DNA of 64,000 nt, taken from positions 2,108,001 to 2,172,000 of the forward strand of contig JAUFSD010000002.1 of the NCBI GenBank assembly GCA_033030425.1, given 5' to 3'. Below, one piece after another: positions 37,730 through 48,708 of this stretch. Position 1 is the first letter of the stretch. The number at the start of each line of letters is the position of its first letter. The notes beneath the pieces were generated by a model, which searched no databases, was not told the origin of the DNA, and was given only the letters and a program-made list of their open reading frames with translations. Made by a program: the position numbers and the translations under genes. Origin of the DNA: Verpa conica. Lineage: Eukaryota; Ascomycota; Pezizomycetes; Pezizales; Morchellaceae.

Positions 37730-39647
37730 ATGTCGGACAACCTTAGCGAACATGGTCACAGCCCAGAGGACGCGCTGCTCGGTGGGCACCGCACGAAGAA
37801 GCATAATGAACGGTGTAAATGGCAGGGTTGGATGCAAATCGGTTTGGGCGTTTGGGCCGCTGTTGCTACCGTGGGTATGTTCTCGAGTGAAGGTGGTGGC
37901 TATAGAGGGGTACGGGCATGGCTAATAGGGTCCTAGGAATTGTCGTCATTGCGGTTATGTGGGTACATAGTGACTCTTCCACTGGGCTCGAAAAGTTCCC
38001 TCCTTCAGGGAAGCGGAATATAGTTTTCATGGTCTCTGATGGTAATTGCATTTTCTCCAAAAATCATGAGTATCTTAGTATTTTATTAACGCCTTATAGG
38101 TATGGGTCCGACATCGCTCGCTCTTACCCGCGAGTACCGACAGCTCGTCGAGGGCTTGCCATGGGATAATACCCTCACTCTTGACAAACACCTCATCGGA
38201 ACTAGCAGGACCCGTTCTACTTCAAGTTTGGTGACGGACTCTGCGGCTGGAGCAACAGCATTCTCCTGTGGAATTAAGAGTTATAATGGTGCTATTTCTG
38301 TGCTGCCCGATGGATCTCCTTGTGGGACGGTGTTGGAAGCTGCAAAGAAGGCTGGTTACATGACAGGATTAGTTGTCACCACTAGGCTCACTGAGTACGA
38401 AAACCTCTTCATACCTGCTTAAACAGAGGGTTGAGACTAATATTCATGATTGGTTTAGTGCTACACCGGCCTGCTTCTCTGCCCATGTCAATATGCGTAT
38501 GGAAGAAGATCGCATTGCAGAACAACAACTTGGCGACTACCCACTCGGTCGTGTCGTAGACCTTATGCTCGGCGGCGGCCGTTGTCACTTCCTACCCAAC
38601 AGTACTGAGGGCTCTTGCCGCAATGATGACCGAGATCTCGTCACGGAAGCTCAGAAGAGATACGGATTCTCGTATGTGTCTGACCGTGCAGGTTTTGACT
38701 CACTCGAGAAGGGTAAAAATGTCAAGCTTCCTATTCTAGGGTTGTTCGCATCAACCGATATTCCCTTCGAGATCGACCGCAAAGATGAGGAGTACCCAAG
38801 TCTTGATGAGATGACGGAGGTCGCGTTGAGAGTGCTAGAGGAGGCGACAAAGGATAGTGACAAGGGTTTCTTCCTGATGGTTGAGGGGAGCCGAATTGAC
38901 CATGCTGGCCATGGTAATGACCCAGCAGCACAAGTGCGAGAGGTATTGGCATACGACAAAGCATTCAACAGGGTTCTCAACTTTGTCGAGAACGCCAAAA
39001 ATCCTAGTGTCCTTGTCGGAACCAGTGATCACGAAACTGGTGGCTTAGCACTCGCTAGGCAACTTCATGCAACCTACCCTGAATACCTCTGGTATCCTGA
39101 TGTTCTTGCTAATGCTTCTTCATCATCCGAGTACCTCGCTGCCAAGTACGCTGCCTTCACTGGTTCTAAATCTACCGAAGACAAGTTCCTCAAGAAAACA
39201 ATCCTTGCGGAAGGCCTTGGAGTCCATGACGCATCCGAAGACGAGATCGCAGCTCTCAAGGTCTCTAAATCTGGTTCAGCATGGGTTCTTGCCGACATTA
39301 TTTCCCGACGTGCACAGGTCGGATGGAGCACTCATGGGCACTCGGGTGTCGACGTCAATATCTACGGCAGTAAAGGATCAGAGAGGTTACATGGTAACCA
39401 TGAGAACACAGATGTGGGAGGTTTTATTAGGGATTTCTTGGAGATTGACCTGGAAGCTGTGACCGAGGAGCTGAAGAAGAAGGGGGTCGATAGGGAAGTC
39501 AATATACAAGAGGTAGAAGAGGGGGTGCTAGTGAGTCAAGTGAGGGAATATCCATGGATGGGTAGAAGTCTCCATGAACTTGCGAAGGAAGGGTTCGAGA
39601 CAGCGAATATAGATTGTTATCATGGCGAATTTAAACATAAACATTAA
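37730..39647 (+). CDS. PHO8: Vacuolar repressible alkaline phosphatase
   Basis: Type II membrane zinc/magnesium phosphomonoesterase of the vacuole. Four exons, 37730-37874, 37937-38041, 38100-38394 and 38459-39647, give 577 aa. The second exon begins at the TCCTAG acceptor; the nearer TAATAG would introduce a stop, and CTAAT is the branch site. The N-terminus is cytosolic, followed by one membrane helix at about 37-58 (GLGVWAAVATVGIVVIAVMW). Catalytic landmarks: metal Asp83 (MVSDGMGPT), nucleophile Ser131 in VTDSAAGATAF, metal ligands in EGSRIDHAGHGND and TSDHETGG, and the His of STHGHSGVDV. The intron between LT and DATPACF is confirmed by phase and a CTAAT branch. Length matches the yeast and mould enzymes. 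In yeast the gene responds to phosphate starvation; no binding site was scored here. Confidence 0.95.
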
Positions 39648-40309
39648 GAGGAGTAGATGAGGTGGTGAATACTTTGTTAGTAATGGATTTGATTTCTGAG
39701 ATTGTGTTTTGTTTGACTTTTTCTTGCAATGAATGTTTGTAGTATTATTTTTGACTTGTTTTTACTTGTCTACGTGTTTTAAGGATACAATTTTATCATA
39801 TACTACCAAGCGTCTTAAATGTGCTCTTGCGAGTTATTTAGGTTGCTCGTTACTACGAGTAATGCAGAGAAGTATAAATATTGGTCACATGATTTACCTC
39901 TAGCGATTCTGTTCCCACAAAGATAAACCACGTGACCAACATACCTTTCGGCCCCGCTAGTAGACCCTATAAAACTCATTCTTATCCTGGCCCACTTCAA
40001 AGTACTGGAGGCTCACCAAGACACGTCACATTGATTGCTGCAAGGACCCGTGCAAGGACCCTGATGCAAACAGCTGACGAGGCTGAATAGGCCAAGAGTA
40101 TGCAGGAGTTAAGGTTGATTAAAATAATAATGCAGCTAATTACACAATGGTAAGTAGTAATGTCCATAGGCCCGTGCCATAACCCTAAGATAAACATGGC
40201 AACAATACAGACACATAAAACTACAAGCAAAGTTTCAACACACAAAATAGATGCTCATCAATTTTTTCCTCATCTCCTCGCATACAGCCAGGAAGATAAT
40301 GAAAAAAAA
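39648..40309. other. Spacer between PHO8 and U2 3' ends
   Basis: The 3' flanks of two converging transcription units. No further feature was recognised. Confidence 0.4.
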
Positions 40310-40585
40310 GATTCGCGTCGACTGGAGACAGTGCAATACCAGTGACACAGTGGGACCAAAGATGCGCAAGCACAGAGCCTTAGTCCCGAGTTACAAAAAT
40401 AAGTATAATCAATAAATGGTTCCATAGAACCGTTTCAGAGATTAAACTGAAAAGAACAGATACTACACTTGATCTAAGCCACTGTGAGGTTGTTAGCGAG
40501 ATATTCCGATAGAAAGTAATTCCTCTCATGGTGTTGAGGAAAGAGCAAAGGTAGGGTAGAACTTACAAAGGCAAAGAGAGCTGGT
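40310..40585 (-). ncRNA. U2: U2 spliceosomal snRNA with an internal mRNA-type intron
   Basis: U2 pairs with the pre-mRNA branch site in the spliceosome. Read on the minus strand, exon 1 (about 40585-40567) ends CTCTCTTTGCCTTT. Exon 2 begins at 40481 with TGGCTTAGATCAAG, followed by the branch-recognition element GTGTAGTA and TCTGTTC. Joining them recreates the universal GCCTTTTGGC stem-loop I. Downstream landmarks in order: GGTTCTATGGAACC (stem-loop IIb), ATTTTTG Sm site (plus strand 40394-40400), GGGACTAAGG paired with CTTTGGTCCC (III), and ACTGGTATTGCACTG with TCTCCAGT (IV), ending near 40310. Mature length is about 190 nt, usual for U2. The exact 5' and 3' ends are estimates. The gene is oriented against PHO8 and has its own TATA element. 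Confidence 0.95.
40482..40566 (-). other. 85-nt spliceosomal intron inside U2 stem-loop I
   Basis: Donor GTAAGT at 40566-40561, branch-site match GCTAAC with the probable branch A at 40493, and acceptor CACAG ending at 40482. These are the same signals as the protein-coding introns in this window. It interrupts the loop of stem I between GCCTTT and TGGC. Without removal the stem cannot form in its standard shape. Confidence 0.9.
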
Positions 40586-40612
40586 GGATTAAGAGGGTGC
40601 GGGGAGGAGGGG

Positions 40613-40620
40613 TATATATA
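40613..40620 (-). promoter_or_regulatory. TATA box of the U2 snRNA gene
   Basis: TATATATA lies about 28 nt upstream of the inferred U2 5' end, the expected spacing for a Pol II snRNA gene in fungi. Confidence 0.7.
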
Positions 40621-42130
40621 CAACCTGAACACTTGGCGCCCAGCAAAATTTGGCCGCCAGCCCTAGCCCTGCGTCTGAGTTTTTTCGCCGACCACCACTC
40701 ATAACTTGCATCGCCCAGGCTTACCCTAATGCGGGATACCGAGGATTCCTTGCTTCATGAGGACTAGTTGAACTCATAGAGCAATGCATAAGCCTCCCGC
40801 AATAACATCCTGGACAAAGCGATGGGACAATGCATTGCTTCTCTTACATACAAAACTTTCCTATACAGCCAGAGTCGTGATAGAGTGTGCTTATCCTACC
40901 GTTCCACATTTTTAGACTATGGGGAAATGGTCGTTTGAGTGCAGCATACAGCTGTGTCCAGCTATAAGGATCCAGTAAGTTCCGTTTGTTTGATAGCAAG
41001 TCAATTGTGGTAACTTCTACGTGGCAGACTAAAATCGTTTATTATAGCAACATGCGATTATTATTTGAGCTTCATTAATGTAGATATAAGAGGAGAATAG
41101 ATAGGAAATCGGACCACCGGGGGGGGGGGGGTTTAATGCCGTATGGCTTACTAACGTAGTAAATTGGGTTGAAGCTATCTGAGTAATGACGTCTTATTAA
41201 TGAAGCCTCAGTAACATTGAACTTCACTGAGCATCACTCGATCAATAATCAGTCAGGCACTCTGAAATAAGCTACTAATTTCGGCTGTCTAAGTTTACTA
41301 AGTTTACTTTAAAGGCACGGGGTATAACCGGTACGGTATTGACATTTTAGGTAACCTAGAATTGAATTAATTGTATTATAGAGTTTATTAAAATGTAATA
41401 GCTTTTCGATTTATCTCTGAAGCTTCTAATAATCCTACTGTAGTTTTATGTAATGAGTTGATGGCCCAATAAAATAAAGTTCAAATTCACGCTCTAATTA
41501 TCCCGCTAACCTCCAGCTTATGGGGAAACTAGGGGCGCGGGTGTAAGAACGATGGAACACAGTATTATTTACAATAAAGATTTTAGGGGAAGAGAAGGAA
41601 GAAATTCTTGTTTTCTGGATACTACCTATACGTTCTTTAGTACTTATATTTTGATCACTCTTTTTTCTACTTTCGTTCCGTGTTAAACCGTGTTCAGACA
41701 AAACAACCAAACAACCCCAGCAATGCAAGTGGAAATAGAAGGAAACGAAAATGCAAGTATGTAGAAGCCTCATGAACACCGTGCGTCCGCCCCGAAAAGA
41801 AATTGAACTTAAATAAAAGGAAATAAAAAGCATAGCCTGACCCAACACCTGATGCACAACACTTTTTCCTGCTATGGTAAAAATGCTCCTTCACGAAAAA
41901 AAAACTTTTGAGGGGTAAAAACGGAGGTATATGAAGTAAATAGTAAAGGAGAGGAATATTCCAACTAAACGTGACATAGGAAACAGCTTTCCTTGCCTAA
42001 CAAATACTCTGACAATTCAACATCTGAAAAGCCCATAAAGATGAATGGGGGAAAAAGCAATTAAAAACCCGAGTCCAATCCCTGGAAAAATGGTCACAAT
42101 CGCCCCCACCAACCCCCACGCCATTAACCA
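40621..42130. other. Intergenic block between U2 and the sestrin gene 3' end
   Basis: AT-rich, with a G-homopolymer run at about 41119-41131. A minus-strand frame at 41498-41857 is hydrophobic but unrecognised; it probably lies in the 3' untranslated region of the sestrin homologue. No other feature was seen. Confidence 0.35.
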
Positions 42131-45100
42131 TTATCCAATGTACTCACTGATAGCCCTAACCCCCCACAATACTTCCCCCATGAACCTAGCCTGACAGGCC
42201 AATAGCGCCAACAGACACTTCTCCTCGCTCCTCAACCCTCCCATCCCTTGGCCTGCCCCAGCCCAGTCGGCCACGCTGACCATATCTGGCTGGGCACAAA
42301 CTCTCTTCAAATACCTCCTAGAACCTTTGTCTAAGAGTACCTTGATCTCGCTGTATCGAAAATCATCTTTTTGAATTCCCAACAATCGCAGGCTGTAGAA
42401 CCATGCCGCTTCTTTGAAACTTTTTGGCTCAAAGACATACCTCGGTGGTGACGACGCTGACCGCCCTAAGGATGTGAAAGACCTTCCGGAGCGATCATGG
42501 CGGTCTGGTGGTGATACGATAAGGTCTTCAAATTCCCCGCTGTCTGTTCTATTTGGGGTATACTCGCCTCTGGAACTGGAGGAGATATCATCTGTCAGGA
42601 GTCTTCTTGGTGGCAACATTTCCACCACGGAAGTAAAATATTCCTCGTCTTCGGCATCTGCATCTTGCGCTTCTTTGAAGTATCGGTCCAATACCTCCAC
42701 AACGCCGTCAAGATAGTCCGAGATAATGCTGCTTGCGTTACGTTCCCACTCAAATTCTTCCATGGGTAAAAACTCGTACTCATAAGAGTTTGGGTCAAAG
42801 TCTTCATGCTGATGATTTAAGCTTTCCGGGTGTAAGAAGCGAGCGTAATCTTCAACGAGGACGTTCACTGGTAATTGTTCGCCGAGTAGACCCATAGTGT
42901 CAAAGAGCGAGCTTGTTGAGCTAGATGGTGAAAGTAGGTAGTCCCGAGCTGGCAATGGCCTTGCACTTGTCAAACTAGAGAAAGGGACGTAACTGTTTGG
43001 AGCTGAAAGCGAGAAGCCATTTAATCCAGCTGCTGGTGGCGGAGCATCTTCACTTGTAGCACACTCCTCGAAAGATTTTCGGCGTTTTTGGCTTTTTGTA
43101 CGGTGGTGGTGACGCTCCTTTGGGGTTCCTAGTGTTTCTTCCTTCAACAGCGGCGAAGGCACATTCATTGGTTTTGAAGGTGTCAAAACAGGGCTGGATG
43201 GGCTGCTTGGGTTCGATACAAAGGGGACACTACCAGTTGGGGTTTTCCTCCATTTTTCCGGTAGTTCTTCAATATCTTGTCCAACAGTCACTTGCGCCCG
43301 TTTCCTGCTCGATTGCCCCAATGTAGACTTCAATGAATCCTCTTCTCTTCTGACCCCACCCGAACCTTCGCTTGGAGGATCTGTGGACGAGGATTGGACG
43401 AGACTTCCAAAGGGAGCCACTGGCGTGCACTTTTCTAGCGTCTTCACAGTACCACCTAGTAGATCGGCTTCAGGCAGTATACCCCAAGCAAGAGCCATTG
43501 CCGATTTTCCATGGTAGAAACTCATGATAATAATCGCTTGGAGGACTTCTGCTGTAGTCCACTTCTGCTCCGGGTCCAACTCCTCTAATTCATCACCACG
43601 AATGAGTTCTTTGATATGGTCTGGGGTAATGGTCCAAGGGCGATGTGCAAGCAACATGTTCAGTTTTGTGATTCTTTGCAATTTAGGTGGCGTGTACTGA
43701 ATTCCTTTTAGCCATTCTTTTTCGCCCCGTATGGTCAAAAACTTTTCCGAGAGCAGTGACAAATAATATTGACATTTCTTCTCGGCCGCTGCAAGGATCC
43801 CTAAGTAGATTCTCCATTTCTGGGGTAAAGGTCCGTTTGGTGAGTCATCCGAGACAAATAGGTCAGTAGCTTCCCTGTTTACCTCTGCAAACCGTGGAAA
43901 GTGGAAAAGGATTTTGTTTAAATTGCCAACCCTGCCCGTGCGCATATAAGCGTTCACTTGTAGATTCCTAATGTCGTCACTTGGGGGCTTCGGTTTCGGT
44001 AGGAACTTTGGTATCTGTCGACGGGGATGATTACGCCGCTTAAACTTATACGATGTGTTTAAACCATTTGGCGGCGAGGGCGGGGTTTGGAAGAGTGATG
44101 ATACCATCGAAACAGTTGTTCGTCTGCCCCGCCCAAAAGACCCAACGGGAGTTCTACCACGAGAGGTGGAACGAGTACGATCTCCATTCATAGTTTTATT
44201 TGGGTCGGGTATCATTATTCCCGATGCTAAGTTTCCATTTCCGTTTGAATCTCTGGGGGGAAACATGATTCCATCCTCCTCATCCTCAGAAAGATCAAAA
44301 GGGTTGGGGGATCTTGGGTTTGGCGTAGCTGGAGTCCAAGGCCCATAGTTGAGGCCAATAGTTTCCCCCAATGGAATAAAAAACGACGGCCCTCTTACAG
44401 GAACCTCAGGTATCTGAGCCCCAGCCCTCTACCAATATACCAAATTATTTAGGATTTTTCGGAGAAGATTTTAGGAGGAGAAAGTGTTTAGATTACCTCT
44501 GCTCGTTTCAATATCTCCCTACATCCTTTTCTGACGTCCTTGAAGGGGCAGTCGAGCGAGAATCTCAATAGCCAAGTATAAAAATTTTCCAAATTGATCT
44601 TCATTTCATCCAATCCCCATACTTCGTCTGACACCTGACGCCCAGCCCAAGCTACATCTCTGCTGACACACTCGAAGTCCCCCAACCCCCTGTTCGAGAA
44701 CCTGACTGCACCATCTGTAAACGAGCTGGCTTCTGTCGGAGAAACCGCGTACTCCACCTCCGATATTGACGTCCAGCCATCCTCCTTCTCCGGGGTTAAA
44801 GGGAGGAAGTTATTTTGGTGTGTTTCTAGTATCCGGGGGGTCACAACGCTTGTTAGATCATCTACATCGAGCCCAAATACATCTTCAAAGTGCATTTTGA
44901 AACTTGAATCCCTCCGGAGGATACCTCGCGAGGTGGGTGGAGCAGGCGATACACCAGAGCCATTGCTTGATTGTCGTGCAATTGGCGGTCGATTTAAATG
45001 AGGTGATGCTGGTGTCCAAGAAGTCCGGAGATAATCCTGCCATCCAGCTGTCCAGTAATCCACCACATGTCCAAGGGTTCTGAGGGCGCTGGAGCGTATC

Positions 45101-45242
45101 GGTGGTTCTTCGTCAAAGAAGCAATTGAATAGACCGTGGCGGAAGGTGTTGGCCGTTTCTAGAACGAGAAGGTTAGTTTTGGAAAAGCTTAATTGTAGAG
45201 GGATAGTTTACCGAGCCTTGGTCCGCTCCTCTCTCCCACCAT
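42131..45242 (-). CDS. Sestrin (PA26) family protein
   Basis: Sestrins are stress-responsive proteins with two helical alkylhydroperoxidase-like lobes that feed into TORC1/GATOR signalling in animals; the fungal role is not established. Three exons, 45242-45212, 45158-44497 and 44428-42131, join in frame to 996 aa. The N-terminal 230 residues and the linkers are fungal-specific and low-complexity. The N-lobe (about 380-530) includes LPQKWRIYLGILAAAEKKCQ, then KLNMLLAHRPWTITPDHIK and IIIMSFYHGKSA. The C-lobe (about 915-996) includes RLLGIQKDDFRYSEIKVLLD and GLRSEEKCLLALLACQARFM. The redox Cys (about 450) and the Tyr two residues on are kept (CQYY), but the relay His position is Leu. It is roughly twice animal sestrin length because of disordered inserts. 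The start at 45242 is the first ATG after an in-frame stop. Confidence 0.9.
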
Positions 45243-48200
45243 TTCCAGAGTGCTTGAATTAAACTTCGGGTGTCACTCTAGACTCCGTGTATTTGCTCCT
45301 AATGGGATCCTACCTCGCCCCACGCAACCACTAGTATACGTAGATGCCGCTTGGAATTGTACCGAAGACAGCGCTGCTAAGTGTTTGGGGAAACTAGGAA
45401 TTGTGTTGGAAAAACGTGGTCGCGACAAGGAATTTGCATAAGTTGACCAAAAAGCTAGTGAGCTCGCCTCGGAGAAGCTGTAAGAGTCTAGGAAAGCTCG
45501 GATCGATTTTTTGGGGATTAAAACGTCGGAATGTTTGGTTAATGATTTCCTGTGCTTCCCGATATCTCCCTATGGGACTGCTACGGCGGATAAGGAATGG
45601 AAAACGTGGGAAGAAAACAAGTAGGTAATTTGCCAGTCCAAAGATAAGCTGTAGCTCGATCGAAAACAAGAACGCTCCCGCCAAAATGAACCGGGTAGGT
45701 AGCTGGGGGACCTCTAGCGCCGAACAGATAGATAGCTTGTCCCGCAGTAGACGATTGGTAGTAAGCCGGTACAAGCCAGCCTACCGAGTTTCCCTGCTGT
45801 AAGGGTTGCCGGACAATGACGACAAAACAAAAGAAAAGAAATAAAGAACCACAGCCAGCCTCCCCCCCGCTACCTACAAATGAACTAGACTCGAAGCAGT
45901 GGTAAATCGAGATGGGACTGGGGCTCACGAGATGGGGCAGGATGGTAGGACCGGATCAAGCTACCCACTCGGCTCTCAGTTAGGTGTGGTAATTGGCTAT
46001 GGCCAGGTATCGTGTGATATTGTCACGAACAAACAAGAACGAAGGTTGCAGAAGTAGATGTGGAAAGGGTGTTTTTTTACTTGTTGGGGCGTCCGTCAGA
46101 GTTTGGTGGAGTGGTTGTCGCCTTTTGGGACCCTGATCTGAGACGTATGGATAGCTCAAAGATGCACTAACATCACCAGCCGCAGTAGCAGGGAAGGGAA
46201 TCGGCAAAAGCAGTAGGAACACCAGCCGAATGACGATGGACTCGGACGATATCAGACACAAAGGGGCGGAAAATATTCCGCGGTGATCTCTGGCACGGTG
46301 GACGGGTGTCTTTTTTTCTGGGGAAAGTAGAATCTGGGCGGCCGTTTCCGTCCCGTCTTTCTGGCAGACAAGGGAGGGAGAACGGCAAGGTGCAAGATGC
46401 AAAGTCAAGAGCAGGCTCCTCTCTTCTGTTGTTTCTAAGGCCTATCTTTCCTATTTCTCTGTGGCACGTCCCTTGTCTAGTCCAACTATTGCGGGAGCTA
46501 ATATTACTTTATGCAGTGGTAAGGATGTGGATGCCTGACTGACAGGCAGAAGTTGATGGACAGCGGCCAAGAAGAGCTGTTCAGTCAAGACTGCGAGGAG
46601 ATTTGTTTCAATAGAAGAGGCAGTAAACGAACGAAACAGCGGGAATAATCGGAGCCAAAAAACGCGTGTTCAGGGAAGTTGAGGAAAGGGAGTAGAGACG
46701 CCCACCGCCGCACCAACCCAAGGGTCCAAGGTAGCAAGGCAAGAAAAGAGAAAAAAGAAATAAAAAAATCTGTGAGACCAAGCTTATGGGGGCTCTGGAT
46801 CTGGGATCTGCATATCGCCTTGTTGATTGGTGTTGGAGAATCCTTTCCCGTCAGGTGCTAACCGATTCTGGTCCGATCACCTGAAAATCCAGGAGCTGTG
46901 CCATCTTTCTTTACAAGCAAGGTACCCACAAGTCGATGAGGAGTTAATATCGGGCCTTCTAGGACCGAAGGCATGAGGGTGACAGGTACGTGTCTACCAG
47001 GTGATCTTGAGGGTTGAGGCTCTGTTGATAAGCTTAGAGTCCTTAAAAAACCCCTAGTTGTCAGTCTCTTGACAACCTACGATAACACCTAAACCCACTG
47101 GACATAATCCTAATTTCTTTCACGGTTAAACCACTGCCTGCAAAGCGATACAGAATTGCAGCGCTCAGAGGCACTTTAACTCACATATATGATGATGTAC
47201 GAGTACCGCACCGTACTTTGTTTTACATGGTGTTGGAATTTTGAAAAGTGGGTGGTGGGGGAAAATACTCAGGGGAGGAGCTTGGTTTCCCCGCATTTTC
47301 GACCCTTCCCTGTCCGTCATGCAATTGACATGCAGGCGCCCCCTCTGCACCAAAGTTTTAGGGTGCCTGGAGCCCTCCGACCGGCGACAGAACCCGAATA
47401 AGATGCAGATTTAGGGCGAAGAAGGTTTTGGGGACTAAAAGATTACAAGTAGGGTCTATAAGTACCGGTGAACTGCCATTTTGATATGCACGGAGAGACA
47501 AAAACGTCTTTCTCAATGCCATTAGATGAGATGCCAATGGCAATTGCATGCATCGTCAATGTACCGGCAGGATAGATAAGTACTGCAGAGGTAGGTTTTT
47601 TTCTAAAAAAGAGATCGCTGAGTAGATCGTTCGTCAGCCCTGCCGTCTACCGTGGAGTTGTATCTTTGGGCAACATCACGAACAGGGCGTTGCGTCACAA
47701 GCATATGTACCCAGCATCGCCAACGCAACATCAGGCTCTGTTTGCGTTCCTCGCAGTTCAACAGTTTTTTCCCCACAACCCTATCAAGCACTAATACTGC
47801 ACTTACAATCACACAGATTCGTGACAGGACCATTGATACATGAATTGAGTTGAATAGGTATATAAACATCCAGGTACTTGCATGGTGATACCTCCACACA
47901 TGGCACAGCATCACATAAACAAAAAAATACTAACCACATTCCTCCTCAACCTAGGACGTCAACATATCACACAACATCACGCATCTCACTATATCCTGCC
48001 ACATCGCATCGTATAACTAGAGTATCTGTAGGCAGTGCATCAGATCACATACTTGTACTTCTGCCCCGCTAGATATTAATCCATCCATCCATCCATCCAC
48101 CCAGTGGATGCATCACCCAGTTCCACGGTTTACCCCTCCACTCACACCCCGCCATCCACGATCCCACGGCGCCCACAGCGCCCAATTCCGCCTTCATACT

Positions 48201-48249
48201 CTCGGAAAAAAACCAGTTCTAAGATAGGGAAGCAGAATAATTGAAATCA
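45243..48249. other. 3-kb divergent promoter region, no supported gene
   Basis: This lies between the divergent sestrin (-) and NDUFAF3-like (+) genes. Frames up to 142 codons occur on the minus strand (45980-46408), but their composition is low-complexity or reading-frame shadow. Long 5' leaders are likely on the sestrin side. An ATCC microsatellite sits at about 48079-48099. Confidence 0.35.
48079..48099. repeat. ATCC microsatellite
   Basis: About five pure ATCC units, 150 bp upstream of the NDUFAF3-like start. Confidence 0.8.
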
Positions 48250-48708
48250 ATGCGCGTCTTGCTTCGTCCTAACACCGTATCGGTGCTACGGCACCTTTCA
48301 GTTCCACGCCGAGTCGCGTTTCATACAAGCTATAGTCTTCTCCGGAAAGGCCACGAAACATCACTCAATAGCCTCCAGCCTGCTTCTATGCCCGTACAAG
48401 AGGGAATGAACTCGGCTGAGACTTTCTCTAGCCTTGATGTGCTTGGATCGATCCCAGCGCCACAGTCAGCAGTCGAGGCAACATACGCCGATGGATTCCT
48501 CTTGAATAGCGGTATGCGAGTCAATGACGGTGTCATACTATTGAACAACGAAGCATTTGTGTGGCGGCCGGTCCTGAAGGACAGTCCCGAAGAGAGCAAG
48601 GCGAAGACGGGGGTGCTGGAGTTGACAGAAGAAGCTTGGGGCCTTTTAGATGTTGTTTACCCGAAGCCTGGTTGGTCTACACCACACCCTCTTCCCCGAG
48701 ATCACTAG
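48250..48708 (+). CDS. NDUFAF3: NDUFAF3/Mth938-like mitochondrial complex I assembly protein, C-terminally short
   Basis: NDUFAF3 acts in assembly of respiratory complex I in the mitochondrial matrix. The 152-aa frame begins with a basic, amphipathic presequence (MRVLLRPNTVSVLRHLSVPR). The conserved first half of the Mth938-like domain follows: YADGFLLNSGMRVNDGVILL, EAFVWRP, EEAWGLLDVVYPKP. The family then normally continues with a LILGTG-type segment and about 50 more residues; here the frame departs at GWSTPHPLPRDH and stops. No exon encoding the missing half could be found in the next 700 bp. A GTTGGT just after the last conserved codon could be a weak donor. So this is a truncated gene, an undetected splice, or a sequence error. 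The ATG at 48250 is chosen because the frame upstream has none. Confidence 0.75.
   Translation: MRVLLRPNTVSVLRHLSVPRRVAFHTSYSLLRKGHETSLNSLQPASMPVQEGMNSAETFSSLDVLGSIPAPQSAVEATYADGFLLNSGMRVNDGVILLNNEAFVWRPVLKDSPEESKAKTGVLELTEEAWGLLDVVYPKPGWSTPHPLPRDH

Noticed and set aside
40160..40345. 61-codon + strand frame overlapping the 3' end of U2
   Set aside because: It lies opposite the U2 stem-loop IV region and has no independent support.
40491..40502. ATCTCGCTAAC as the U2 5' end without an intron
   Set aside because: This would leave stem-loop I unpaired; the GCCTTT...TGGC match upstream with perfect splice signals explains it, and the ATCTC here lies beside the intron branch site.
45980..46408. 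142-codon minus-strand frame in the sestrin/NDUFAF3 promoter region
   Set aside because: Overlapping frames in two other phases have similar length; no domain and no splice support.
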